Below, piece after piece: positions 36,501 through 47,006 of a stretch of DNA of 64,000 nt. The DNA comes from Podaxis mareebaensis (Eukaryota > Basidiomycota > Agaricomycetes > Agaricales > Agaricaceae), in assembly GCA_018524725.1 (NCBI GenBank), contig JAEUWP010000027.1, forward strand, positions 1-64,000, written 5' to 3'. Every line of letters starts with the position of its first letter. The first letter of the stretch is position 1. Position numbers and translations under genes: made by a program. A model generated the notes under the pieces. The model made no database searches. It was given only the letters and a program-made list of their open reading frames with translations, and was not told where the DNA came from.

Positions 36501-36812
36501 CCATCGACGCGAAACAAACGATGATTGATTAAACCCACGATTCATTGTTGGCTGCTTCTATCACGCCCCTATGATATCTGACAGCCAACAATCTTAGAGT
36601 GTTGGTCTGTGCTGTGACTGGGTGCTATCAGTACCAAAGGGTCGGCAACCGTGACTGAAGCGCAAGTGCTTTGGAGGTGAATTACGGGCCAGCCGAGGAG
36701 TAAGGAAGCGTGCCTCTAGACATATTGCAGGCCCAGAAACGGTAAGAATGAGCTGCAGGTACTATCCAACTCACAGATAGAGTTGAAAATGGCTATAGTG
36801 GGATGCACTACA
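33584..36812. other. Long region of eroded coding-like sequence
   Basis: No intact gene can be built. Several stretches read like protein in changing frames: 34420-34700 (GPLLGSVTLPTLTDPRVF), 34723-34995 (HTGGALSFGFRSSVAAIVS), 35587-35835 (SCKKQCVFVGNSTLLVIV, slightly like the end of a UPF1/DNA2-type helicase) and 36032-36295 (VVLMKHKVYLLWLKEAC). Stops and frame changes separate them. The region around 36480-36790 resembles 40730-41040, so part of it is the 3' flank of the F-box duplication unit. I suspect one or more decayed genes but cannot name them. Confidence 0.4.
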
Positions 36813-38570
36813 TCACACGAAATCCAGCACATGAAAATAAGACTCGTAAGGCAACACTGCTCTTCCAGATCCTTCATCGAACTCTAATCCTCCAAGTGTA
36901 TCCGGATTCGGACCTATTTCTGGCGCTCCTCTCTCACTCGATGCTCCAGTTTCCCCAGTTTCGTTGCTCCAACAATATCGATGTGTGACACATTTTCCGT
37001 CCTTCCGCAACGAAAACCCTCTCGAAAGTCCGAGACAGGTTACCTGCGAAGATATGTGGTTTCTCTCCAGCAGAACCTCCACACGGGGCAAACCAACCTG
37101 ATCAGCGGGGACAGTGACACCAAGAATAGCGCCACCGGGCACACCAATTACAAGCCTGCAAGCTTCCCCATCAAAGAACACCCGCGAGCAGGTGAACCGC
37201 TTGGCTCCCTTCCTTGGTAAAGGATATGTCCATACCGGCACCGCCTGTGGTATGTGGTCGTAATGCTGTGTTTCACCCACATTGGTAGATCGGAAGGGAG
37301 GAATATTATAGATGACAATCGAATCTCGAGTAATGCCTAACACCCGGCCATTGAGTATCTGTACCCATTCCTGTCGCAAAACACTCCCAGTTCAATCACT
37401 ATGCTACTAAATGTTCGTGGCACTCACCACGTCGGCGCACGAGACCATGGCCCTTACCAGGCGTTCTTCCGTGCAGTCCTTCCACCGCAAGATCTCAACC
37501 CATTGTGTGCTTCCCCCCGCGATGAAACGAACAAGGAGATCAGCTTCAGCTTGAAGTAGTACCGTGAGGTCCCGTTCAGTTCTCATATCATGTACCATCT
37601 TTTTCTCTGCTGCAAGGGTAGCAGCAGAACCATGGCCGTTGACCTGAACCTCCCAAATATACGCCTTTTTAAACCAAGATGGAACATCTTCTACCCATGC
37701 TGAGGTAAGTGGCGCTGATAACTGAAATGAACAACCAACTTGCCTGGGACACATACATGCCCAAAAAACAATAGAAACTTCATTCGGGGTGAGCGTTCGA
37801 GGATGTGTAATCCCATCATCGGAATGGGTGTAAATATTACCCACGCCCTAGTATGAGATCTTCAGGTGGCTCAATCAAAGGCATTGATTGAGGAGCCGAC
37901 ACGTCGAGATCATATACGAGAATGGCGCCACTTCGAGTGCCTGCCAACAGCCAGCGGCCTCCAGGAACGAGCAACAAGCTCGTATGATCACTTGTTTCTT
38001 CGCCCTTGGCCATGTGGATCACCCGACGCCGAGGGGAGAACTCTTGATCCTTCGCCTAGCACCTGTCAATATCAAGCCGTCGTGTTGTCCATCCTTCGAG
38101 TTCTTTCGTTGATAAGTATTCGATGGTTTCATAATCCGGATATATGCCGGGAAGATTCCTAGCGACAAGCTGCTGCGCAAGTGCAAGCCAGACACCCCGA
38201 GATTGTACTACATCTCGTAGTGTCTTGTTTGTCTGATGCGGTCGCTGGGTCAGTAGGCATGCTGATGTCGGATGCAAGCGGTACTGACCTGACGGAGTGA
38301 ACGTATGCCCGTGATATCAAGAAAACATGCAATACGCGAGAGAATCTCTAAAGGCAAGTCCAATAGTGTTAGGCAGCTGTTGATGGACTCCTTGAACGGA
38401 TGTGCTAACCATAAATGTGTCAGTCTTCGCAGCAGATCAAACAAAATCTTAATTACTGACCTTCGTTCGTTGAGAATGGTTCCATCTCCCGTATATGTCT
38501 CTGTCCTGAGATTATGATGCGGGAGAAGATAACTCACTGCTCCCGGGCTTTGCCGGTTGTCTCTATTGTA
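36813..38570 (-). pseudogene. F-box-type gene, tandem copy A (frameshifted)
   Basis: The F-box reads LPLEILSRIACFLDITGIRS. A spliced QTNKTLRD segment follows, then SVWLALAQQLVARN-type residues (GVWLALAQQLVARNLPGIYP), a propeller-like part (GGRWLLAGTRSGAILVYDLD), AYIWEVQVNGHGSAATL, EILRWKDCTEERLV, and a last exon ending SYFHVLDFV. Relative to copy C, about 16 bp are missing next to LIEPPED (near 37847-37853). This shifts the frame and gives a stop after LILGRG. Downstream the original frame resumes (HILERSPRMKFLLFFGH). The first exon also lacks the ATG seen in copy B. F-box proteins usually recruit substrates to SCF ubiquitin ligases; this copy is probably not functional. Confidence 0.65.
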
Positions 38571-38740
38571 AGTATTCCGAAGTGAAACGCGCTTCAGAAT
38601 TAATTTCCCCAGGGCCGACTGGGAAGTAGGGAAGCATGCCCTCAGGCCGATCGCAGACCCGGAAACAGTACGAATGAGCTACGTGTAGTTCAAATTACGG
38701 ATAAACTTGAGAACAACTAAAAAAGCGGGGATACACTACC

Positions 38741-40579
38741 TCAAATGAAATCTAGCACATGAAAATAACAGTCGTAAGGCAACACCGCCCTTCCAGATCC
38801 TTCATCGAATCCTAAACCTTGAATGATATTCAGAGTAGGACGTATCCCTGGTAATCCACCTTCACCCAATGCTCCAGTGTTCCCATCCTTGAAGTTGCTC
38901 CAAGAATAACGATACGTGACACATTCGCCATCGCTCCGCAGCGAAAACCCCCTTGAAAGTCCGAGACAAGTTATATGTTCGGGTGTGCGGTATCTTCGAA
39001 GCAGAACCTCCACGCAAGGCAGGCTAACCTGATCGGCGGGAATAGTGATACCAAGAATCACACTACGAAGCACACCGATTACAAGCTTGCAAGCTTTCCC
39101 ATCAAAGAAAGCCTGCGAGCAGGTGAACTTGTAGGTGAGCCCGCTCTCGGTTACTCCTGTCCTTGGCACTGGATATCTCCACACGGGCACTGCCTCTGGT
39201 ATGTGCTCGTCATGCGGCCGGAGTTCACTCCGATTAGTAGATTGGAAGGGCGGAATATTATAGATGACGATTGAATCACGACCGATGACGAACACTCTGT
39301 CCGAATCGAGTACTTGCATCCATTCCTGCCACTAAACACCATGAGTTCAGTCACTGTACCACTACACGTTTCATGGCACTCACCACCTCGGGGCATACCA
39401 CCACAGCCCTCACTAGACACTCTTCCGTGCAGTCCTTCCACCGCAAGATCTCAATCCGTGGTGTGGTTTCCCCAGTAATGAAACGAACAAGGAGATCGCC
39501 TTTGATTTGAAGGTGTCTCGTGCTGCCATGCTCAAGCTCCGTATCAAGTGTTGCCCTTTTCTCGGCTGAAAGAGTGGCAGCAGAGCCATGGCCGTTAACT
39601 TGAACCTCCCAGATATACACCTTGTTAAACCAAGAAGGCGCACCCCCTACCGATGCCGAGGTAAGTGCACTGATAAGCTAAATGAAAAACCAACTTGCAT
39701 GGAACGTCTATGTGCCCAAAAAGTAGTAGAAACTTCATTCGGGGTGAGTGTTCGAGGACGTGTAATTTCATGCACGGAAAGGGCATGGGTAATGGCGATA
39801 CCCAGAAGTGAGGATAATACTCGCAAGCATCTTCAGGTGGCTCAATCAAAGGCATCGGTAGAGGAGCCGGGACGTCTAGATCGTATACAAGAACAGCGCC
39901 GCCCCGGGTGCCATCCAACAGCCAGCGACCTCCAGGAACAAGTAACAAGTTTACCGGATTCTTCATTTCTTCATGTTTCATTACATGAATCACACGACGC
40001 CGAGGCCGGGGGGAGAAGAATTTGGAACCTCGGTCCTTCGTCCAGTAGCTTTCGACGTCAAGTCGTCGTGTTGTCCATTCTTCGAGCTCTTTCGTTGATA
40101 AGTATTCGATGGTTTCATAATCCGGATATATGCCAGGAAGGTTCCTAGCGACAAGCTGCTGCGCGAGTGCGAGCCAGACACTCCGATCGTGTACTGCACC
40201 TCGTAGTGTCTTGTTTGTCTGAAGCGATCGCTGGGTCAGTAGGCATGTTGATGTCGGACGTAAGTGGTACCGATCTGACGGAGTGAACGTATGGCTGCGA
40301 TACCGAGAAAACACGCAATACGCGAGAGAATCTCAAAAGGCAAGTCCAGTAATGTTAGGGAGTTGCTGGCGGGGTGCCCGAGCGGATTTGCTAGTAATCA
40401 CAGATGTTTGTCAGACTTCGCAGTGGACCAAACGGGATTTTAATTGCAAACCTTCGTTCGTTGAGGATGATTCCATTTACCATGTACGCCTCTATCCTCA
40501 GATTACAATATGGACGAAGACGACTCACTGCTCCCGGGCTTTGCCGGTTGTCTTTATTGTACTGTAGCCTTTCGACCAT
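38741..40579 (-). pseudogene. F-box-type gene, tandem copy B (damaged splice donor)
   Basis: The only copy with a plausible first exon (MVERLQYNKDNRQSPGA, start 40579). The F-box is LDLPFEILSRIACFLGIAAI. After the F-box exon, copies A and C have the donor CAG|GTCAGT, but here it reads CAG|ATCGGT at about 40276-40271, so the conserved GT is gone. The next GT would shift the frame. Another intron has lost its AG acceptor (CGG instead of CAG near 39663), though a downstream TAG would restore the frame nine bases later. The rest is open: GGRWLLDGTRGGAVLVYDLD, LRWKDCTEECLVRAVV, and a final exon ending CYFHVLDFI. Expression of a full F-box protein looks unlikely, although a shorter frame without the F-box remains open. 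Confidence 0.6.
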
Positions 40580-41062
40580 ACTTAGGTTTAGGGGGTATTG
40601 ACCAGCGACATTAACGTTCAACTTCGCGGAGGCGCCAATAACGCGTGACACCTTGCACCCGAAGTTCACCTAGCAGTGACTGGTTGGGGCCATGACCAAT
40701 GAGACGAACTTATGGTTGAAAGACTAGGGTAGAGTATTCCATGAATGCAAAACAAATGACGATTGCCTAAACTAATGATGTATTGTTGGTTGCTTTTATC
40801 GCACCCCTGCGGAATCTACATGGCAAAAGGGAGCCAGTATTGTTGGAGTTGATCTCCGTTGTCGCTCGGCGCTATCAGTACCAAAGGCACTGGCGATCGT
40901 GGCCAGAATGAATGCACTCCGAAGTTGAATTCCCCAGGGCCCACCGGCAAGTAGGGAAGCATACCTCTAGACCGATCGCAGACCCAGAAACAGCACGAAT
41001 GAGCTGCGAGCGATTCAACTTATGAATAGGCTTGAAAACCGCCACAAGTGGGATTCACTGCA

Positions 41063-42750
41063 TCACGCGAAATCTAGCACATAAAAATAAGACCTGTAAG
41101 GCAACACTGCTCTTCCAGATCCTTCATCGAACTCTAATCCCGCAAAAGTATCCAGATTAGGCCCTATTTCTGGCGTCCCTCTCTCGCTCGATGCTCCAAT
41201 TTCTCCACTTCCGTTGCTCCAACAATATCGATACGTGACACGTTTTCCGTCCTCCTGCAACGAAACCCCTCTCGAAAGTCCGAGACAGGTTACCTGCGAA
41301 GATATGTGGTTTCTCTCCGGCAGAACCTCCACACGGGGCAAGCCGACCTGATCAGCGGGAGTAGTGACACCAAGGATCGCACCACGGAGCACGTCAGTTA
41401 CAAGCCTGTAAGCTTCCCCATCAAAGAACACCTGCGAGCAGGCGAACAGCCCCCAGTCGGATCCTGTCCTCCATGGTATTGGATATCTCCATACCCCCAA
41501 TTCCTGTGGTACGAGAACCATGGGAGGCTACATTTCACCTACAGTAGTAGATCGGAAGGGAGGAATATTATAGATGGTAATCGCGTATTGATCAATGCTC
41601 AGCACTCGGTCATCGAGGGCCTGTGCCCATCCCTGCCACAAGCAATATGAGTTCAATCACCGTACCACGACATGTTTCGTGGCACTCACCATGTTGCTAC
41701 ACATCACCTTAGCCATTATCAGGTGTTCTTCCGTGCAGTCCTTCCACCGCAAGCTCTCAATTCGCGGTATGTATCTCCTTGTACAACGAGCAAGGAGATC
41801 GCCTTTGAGTTGAAGGAGTACCATGGAGCCCTGCTCAATCCTCATATTAAGTGTCACTTTCTTCTCTGCCAAAAGGGTGGCAGCAGAACCATGGCCGTTG
41901 ACCTGAACCTCCCAGATATACGCCCTTTTAAACCAAGATGGTGCATCTTCTATCCATACTGAGGTAAGTACGCCGATAGGCGAGATGAACAACCAACTTG
42001 CCTGGAACAGATACGTGCCCGAAGAGTAGCAGGAACTTCATTCGGGGTGAGCGTTCGAGGACGTGTAATGTCATCACCGAAACGGGTGTAGATCTTCTCT
42101 GCGCCCTAGGACCGGGACGATACTCGCAAGCATCGTCAGGGGGCTCGATCAAGGGCATTAGTTGGCGAGCCGGCGCGTCGAGATCATATACAAGAACGGC
42201 ACCACGTCCGGTGCCTGCCAAAAGCCAGCGGCCTCCAAGAACGAGTAACAAGCTCGTATGGCCCTCGGTTTCTTCGCCTTGGGTCACATGGACCACCCAA
42301 TGCCGGGGGGAGAAGTCTTGGTCCTTCGCCCAGCGGCTTTCAACGTCAAGTCGTCGTGTTGTCCATTTTTCGAGTTCTTTCGTTGATAAGTGTTTGATGT
42401 CTTCATAATCTGGATATATTCCAGGAAGATTCCTAGCGACAAGCTGCTGCGCAAGTGCAAGCCAGACGCTTCGAGGTTGTACTGCATCTCGTAGTGTCTT
42501 GTTTGTCTGAAGCGATCGCTGGTCGGTATGCGTGTTGACGTCAGACGTATGTAAGTGGTACTGACCTGACGGAGTGAACGTATGGCTGCGATGTCGAGAA
42601 GGCATGCAATGTGGGAGAGAATCTCCAGAGGCAAGTCCAATAGTGTTAGGCAGCCGTTGATGGACTCCTTGGATGTGCTAATTATAGATATTTCCTAGTC
42701 TCTTCGCAGTAGACCAAACAAAATCTCAATTGCTAACCTCCGTTCATTGA
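41063..42750 (-). pseudogene. F-box-type gene, tandem copy C (nonsense codon near 3' end)
   Basis: The F-box is LDLPLEILSHIACLLDIAAI. The next intron has a normal GTCAGT donor, joining LRQ to TNKTLRDAVQPRSVWLALA. The middle is fully open (GGRWLLAGTGRGAVLVYDLD, LHVLERSPRMKFLLLFGHV). A GC-AG intron then leads to WIEDAPSWFKRAYIWEVQV. In the last exon, at 41530-41528, TAG replaces the CAG found in copy A (VGEM*PPM against VGETQHY). The frame is open after it to YRSYFYVLDFA. The protein could still be made but would lose about 150 C-terminal residues. The first exon diverges upstream of NERS, so the start codon is not identified. Confidence 0.6.
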
Positions 42751-42961
42751 GGATGATTCCATTTCCCGTGTACGACTCTGCCCTCAGATTGTGACGTGGA
42801 TGATCTCGAGCACGAAGGTGTAGCGCTTGTGATGCCTTTCCAGAACTCGATACATCGAACGAACCACTTTCACTGGATGGGTTATCCCATACTCATCCAG
42901 TGTTCTATGACATCATTGTTCACCGTAAGTGAATCTGAGCATTTGAGTAACCTCTTCATAA

Positions 42962-43329
42962 ACCCAGACCAGTGTTGTGCCGGTTAGCGTAACTGCTGCC
43001 AAAGCTGGCAGCAGTTACGACAGCGGTCAAAAGCTGACTTTTGATGGCAGCTTGACCGACAGCTTTCTCACGCAGCGCGATCAGTGTATGAGAACCCCAA
43101 TGTACCGCAATGCACACCACACGTCATAATGTATTTTACTTGACTAATCCGTATGATTCTCACGTATCGTCCAATCAGCCTTCGGTCATCACCGAGAAGC
43201 TGTTGGACCCTCGTTAGACCATGTGAAAGCTGCCAGCCGCCAGCAGTTGTCAGCAGCTGCCAGCAGTTACGGTCACCGCTAACCGTAACTGCTGTCACAG
43301 CTGTGTGATGGCACAACACTGACCCAGAC
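42962..43329. mobile_element. hAT-type MITE, 352 bp, with 8-bp target-site duplication
   Basis: The element spans 42970-43321. The terminal inverted repeats are CAGTGTTGTGCC (42970-42981) and its perfect complement (43310-43321). The flanking 8-bp direct repeat ACCCAGAC is at 42962-42969 and 43322-43329. A CA start and an 8-bp duplication are hallmarks of the hAT superfamily. Subterminal hairpins built on GTAACTGCTG occur at both ends: stem 42989-43000 with 43007-43018, and stem 43261-43273 with 43282-43294. No transposase is encoded, so it is non-autonomous. It lies just upstream of F-box copy C. Confidence 0.9.
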
Positions 43330-44801
43330 CATGCGCCGACGTACCCGTTAGTGAAGATCCTTGAATGAGAGTTCCACATTAAGAGAATCTCTAATGGGAA
43401 CATTCAAGCAGTCTGACTGCGGTCATCGCAATACACTCTCGACGTCATTCATCGCTGTGAAGATCATTCCGGTAGACTGACGCTATGACCACATGATGTC
43501 TGCGATATGGCAACATGAGCTGGAGACAAGTATACTGATTGTCTCTTATGTTCCGTCCGTGAGCTCGATCCTGAAATTACAGAGCAGAATAGAAAGGGGT
43601 TGGCCGAATGCCCGGGCGCTCCAGTGGCGCCCTAAACAGTATCTCCGAGTTGTCCAGCACCCTTGAAATGTACAATTCATCAATACCGAATATTGACTAC
43701 CGAATGGGTTCAAAATTGCTCACTAACCACTGGGTTGGCGGATTAGGGTATTAGGGTATGAGCAGGCTCCTGTGGGCTTTGCGGGCGCTTGTAGGAACGA
43801 GGATTCGAGTTGCGCGGTTTTTCCGGGTTTGCTATAGGGTGCGAGGAGACTTCTTAGTGAATTCAAACAGTTGAATAAGGTATGCGACGATGATGGTTCG
43901 AAGCTAATGATAAGACGTAAGACGCCGCTTAGATGGGAAATGATAACCTCTACTATAATCGGAGTGATTATGGATTGAATGGTTAGTGCGCCTCTGATAT
44001 CTGCGGATGAAGAGCGTCCGATGCTTCTAGATGCTTGCAGTCTGTCATTGCGTACTTTTATTTCGAGATAGCGTAGTATAAGAAAAGATGTGACTGGTAG
44101 TGGCGGGATGTTGGGTGGCTGAAACGGAAACGAGAGTCGATTGGGTAACGTGTTCGATGCTCCCATTCGACAGCTCCACCTGTTCAAAGGGCAGAGCAAA
44201 GCGAATTAGAATGACAGCGGGAATACGGCCGCGGTTAGAATAGACGCTCACTGCACGTGATGGTGCACAAAATGCAGACTCCACATTGTAGCAAAGCCCG
44301 TCACTGCCGCACATCTGCACTGCACTGCCAAAGTCGCTCTTTTCTTTTCAACCTCTTTTCTTGCTCTCGCTCTGTCACTCGACAGTCACCCTATCCGCAT
44401 ATCTACCTAGTATTCTTGGCGCTCGTTCGTCTCTTGGGCTTTGTGGTGCTTACTGGTAATTGCTTTCCTGACTGGGTCTGTTCAACGTGATCTCACTCAT
44501 CCTTATCCTTATCCCTGTTCTGGTTCCCTTCCCTTCTGGTGCCCCTGTGTCCTCGTGGCTCGTATTCGGTTTGGACACGGGAAGACGTACGAGAACGTGC
44601 AAACAAGGGAGCAGGGCTGTACACATTGTACAGCGTGGTTGTTATACCCCTCACATATATCCGCCCCCCAAAACCACTTCGACTCGATTATAGAACAACC
44701 CCGAACGTTTTCGAAGGATTAACTGGTTATACCTGGACTGCTTTGGACTTAGAGTATCCTATTCCTCATAAATATCCTATCGGCATACTATCCTTAACGT
44801 T
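43330..44801. other. Intergenic, no gene seen; pyrimidine-rich 3' half
   Basis: Overlapping open frames at 43723-44320 (minus) show no family pattern. The stretch 44330-44800 is rich in C and T, as in many basidiomycete promoters, and leads into the carrier gene. Confidence 0.45.
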
Positions 44802-46769
44802 ATGGCGACCGCTGCTGCTGCTGCCACCACCTCTGCTACTGCTTCGACGTCGTCCCCGACGGCCACGGCCGTTACTAACAATAGAGCAGGTGAGAAGGAC
44901 GTGAGAGAGGTTGGACTGGCTAAGAAGAATGGGAATGGAGCGTTGACTTTTTTGACGCCGGAGGTCGCATCGTATTTTATTGGTGAGGTTGTTTTGTATG
45001 GGTTTGTCTGACTTGGAATTGTTGACTCGAATTCATGTAGCGGGTGGATGCGCGGGCGCTGCATCGAGGACTGTTGTTAGTCCTCTGGAGAGGTTGAAGA
45101 TTATCCAGTATGTCTTATTTAAAGAGTTCTTGTTCTTGAACTGATTGCTTTTATAGGCAAGTACAACCGAAAGGCTCGAACTCGTCGTATAATGGTGTTT
45201 GGAATAGTTTAGTGAGGATGTGGCGTGAGGAGGGGTTCAAGGGCTACATGCGAGGGAATGGGATCAACTGTTTGAGGATCATCCCTTACAGGTATGTCAT
45301 TACCCGTGCTCTTTTACGCTCAGGTTTGTGCTGACCTCGACTTCTCTCCCCTTAGGTTCGATTTCAGATCCTCTTGGCGAGTCTAGGTAACTGACGGCAT
45401 TTCCAGCGCGGTGCAGTTCACTACGTATGAACAGCTGAAAAAGGTGAGTTGATACATGATGGAGTGGGCGGTGTTTAGACCGCAAGATACATGCGGTGTT
45501 TGGGAGCCCCCCTAGCTCAGCCGGAGCAGAGCGGTCCTGCTTTGTGCTTAATGAGGCTCAGGGTCTGACGTCATGCCACACTTGCTTCTCTGCTTCTCTA
45601 CATTGTTCAGTAGATGTTCATGTTTGCTGACTTGTTGGGATGCGTGTTGTAGTGGTTTACACGACATGGATCGAAGGAGCTGGATACGCCCAAACGATTG
45701 GCTGCCGGCGCTCTCGCTGGGATTACTTCCGTTTGTGAGTTCATATAGGTTTTATGATCTGATCTGATCTGACGGGACTTGAATTATTAATGATGACCCA
45801 GGTTCGACATATCCATTGGACTTGGTGCGTTCGAGGCTATCTATAGCTACTGCATCGGTCGACTTTGCGGCTGCGACTGGTTCGGCGGTTGCTAATAGTA
45901 GCGTGCCGGCTAGTGTGGCTACTGCCACCACTAGTGCGGCGGGTGGTGCGACATCGTCGGTTGCAAGTAATGCGAACACGGCGTTGAGCTCCGGATATCA
46001 CACCTCGTCCTCTCGCGCGGCCGCTACGGCGGTCTCGGCAGTTTCAGGAGCCACGCAGGCGCTCAAGTCCAAGTATTATACGGCAAAGGATTTGACTGTG
46101 TGGGGGATGACACTCAAAGTGATGAGGGAGGAAGGAGGAGTAAAGGGACTGTATAGGGGTCTTGTGGCAACGGCTTTTGGGGTTGCGCCGTATGTAGGGA
46201 TTAATTTTGCGGCGTATGAGGCATTGAGGGGGGTGATCACACCTCCTGGGAAAACGAATGTTGGAAGAAAGTTGACTTGTGGCGCACTCGCAGGTGGGTG
46301 TGAACGCCTTATTGTGGAGGGCCTTTTGTTCTTGTTGGACAGATGGCTGGGTTCATTATCTGTTCGCGAATCAGGGAAAGCTGACAGGGTTGTGTCTATT
46401 TTTGCAGGGTCGATTTCGCAAACCTTAACGTATCCATTTGACGTGCTGCGTCGGAAGATGCAGGTGACTGGAATGCAGGGTGGACAGAAGTACAGTGGAG
46501 CATTGGATGCGCTGAGGAGCGTGTTGCGCTCGGAAGGGGTTGCTGGGTTATACCGGGGACTATGGCCGAACCTGCGTAAGTGTGTTGGAGAAGACCCGGA
46601 TAGAAGTGTGACTGATTGTTGTCTGACTGATTCAGTGAAGGTTGCGCCGAGTATCGCCACATCGTTCTTTACCTATGAACTAGTGAGTATTATGTTCTTG
46701 GAAAGGAAGAGGTGATGGTGACATGATGTGTATGATTGATTACAGGTGAAAGAGATGCTGGTGCAGTAG
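44802..46769 (+). CDS. Mitochondrial carrier protein (SLC25), YPR011C-like
   Basis: An inner-membrane solute carrier. The closest pattern I know is yeast YPR011C, reported as an adenosine phosphosulfate carrier; the substrate here is inferred. The start at 44802 gives MATAAAAATTSATASTSSPT, a low-complexity leader. Carrier repeats follow over six or more short introns: AGGCAGAASRTVVSPLERLK, SYNGVWNSLVRMWREEGFKG, YMRGNGINCLRIIPYSAVQF, then STYPLDLVRSRLS, GLYRGLVATAFGVAPYVGIN, then TLTYPFDVLRRKMQVTGMQ and LYRGLWPNLLKVAPSIATS. The three PxD/ExxK-R signatures are PLERLK, PLDLVR and PFDVLR. A Ser/Ala-rich insert of about 78 residues (45850-46085) sits inside the second repeat after LSIATA. One intron (about 45443-45653) is much longer than the others and holds a tRNA-like sequence. 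Confidence 0.9.
45505..45577 (+). other. tRNA-like (pol III box A) sequence inside a carrier intron
   Basis: TAGCTCAGCCGG at 45513-45524 fits the box A consensus exactly. It lies in a D-arm with a 4-bp stem (GCTC/GAGC). A weak box B-like GGTCTGACGTC begins at 45562, at the usual spacing. The acceptor stem and T stem do not pair, so this is not a working tRNA. A tRNA-derived relic is likely; chance is possible. Confidence 0.35.
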
Positions 46770-47006
46770 ATCGGGAATGTGGGACTGTAGATAGCACGTG
46801 TGGAAGTATGTTGTAGAGTGTGACAATGTGACTTGTTGGCTGCTCTCCGTCTCGACCACTACGCTGTTGGACTGCCCACTGGCTCTACACGCGACAACAT
46901 GCAGGCAGGTCCTCCCCCGGAGATACCCGTCCTCTCTAATGGCCCTCTCCCCTCCCACTCCCTCACCGTCGTCGCCCCCCGCTCCTCCTCTCTCCCCCTC
47001 CCTTAC

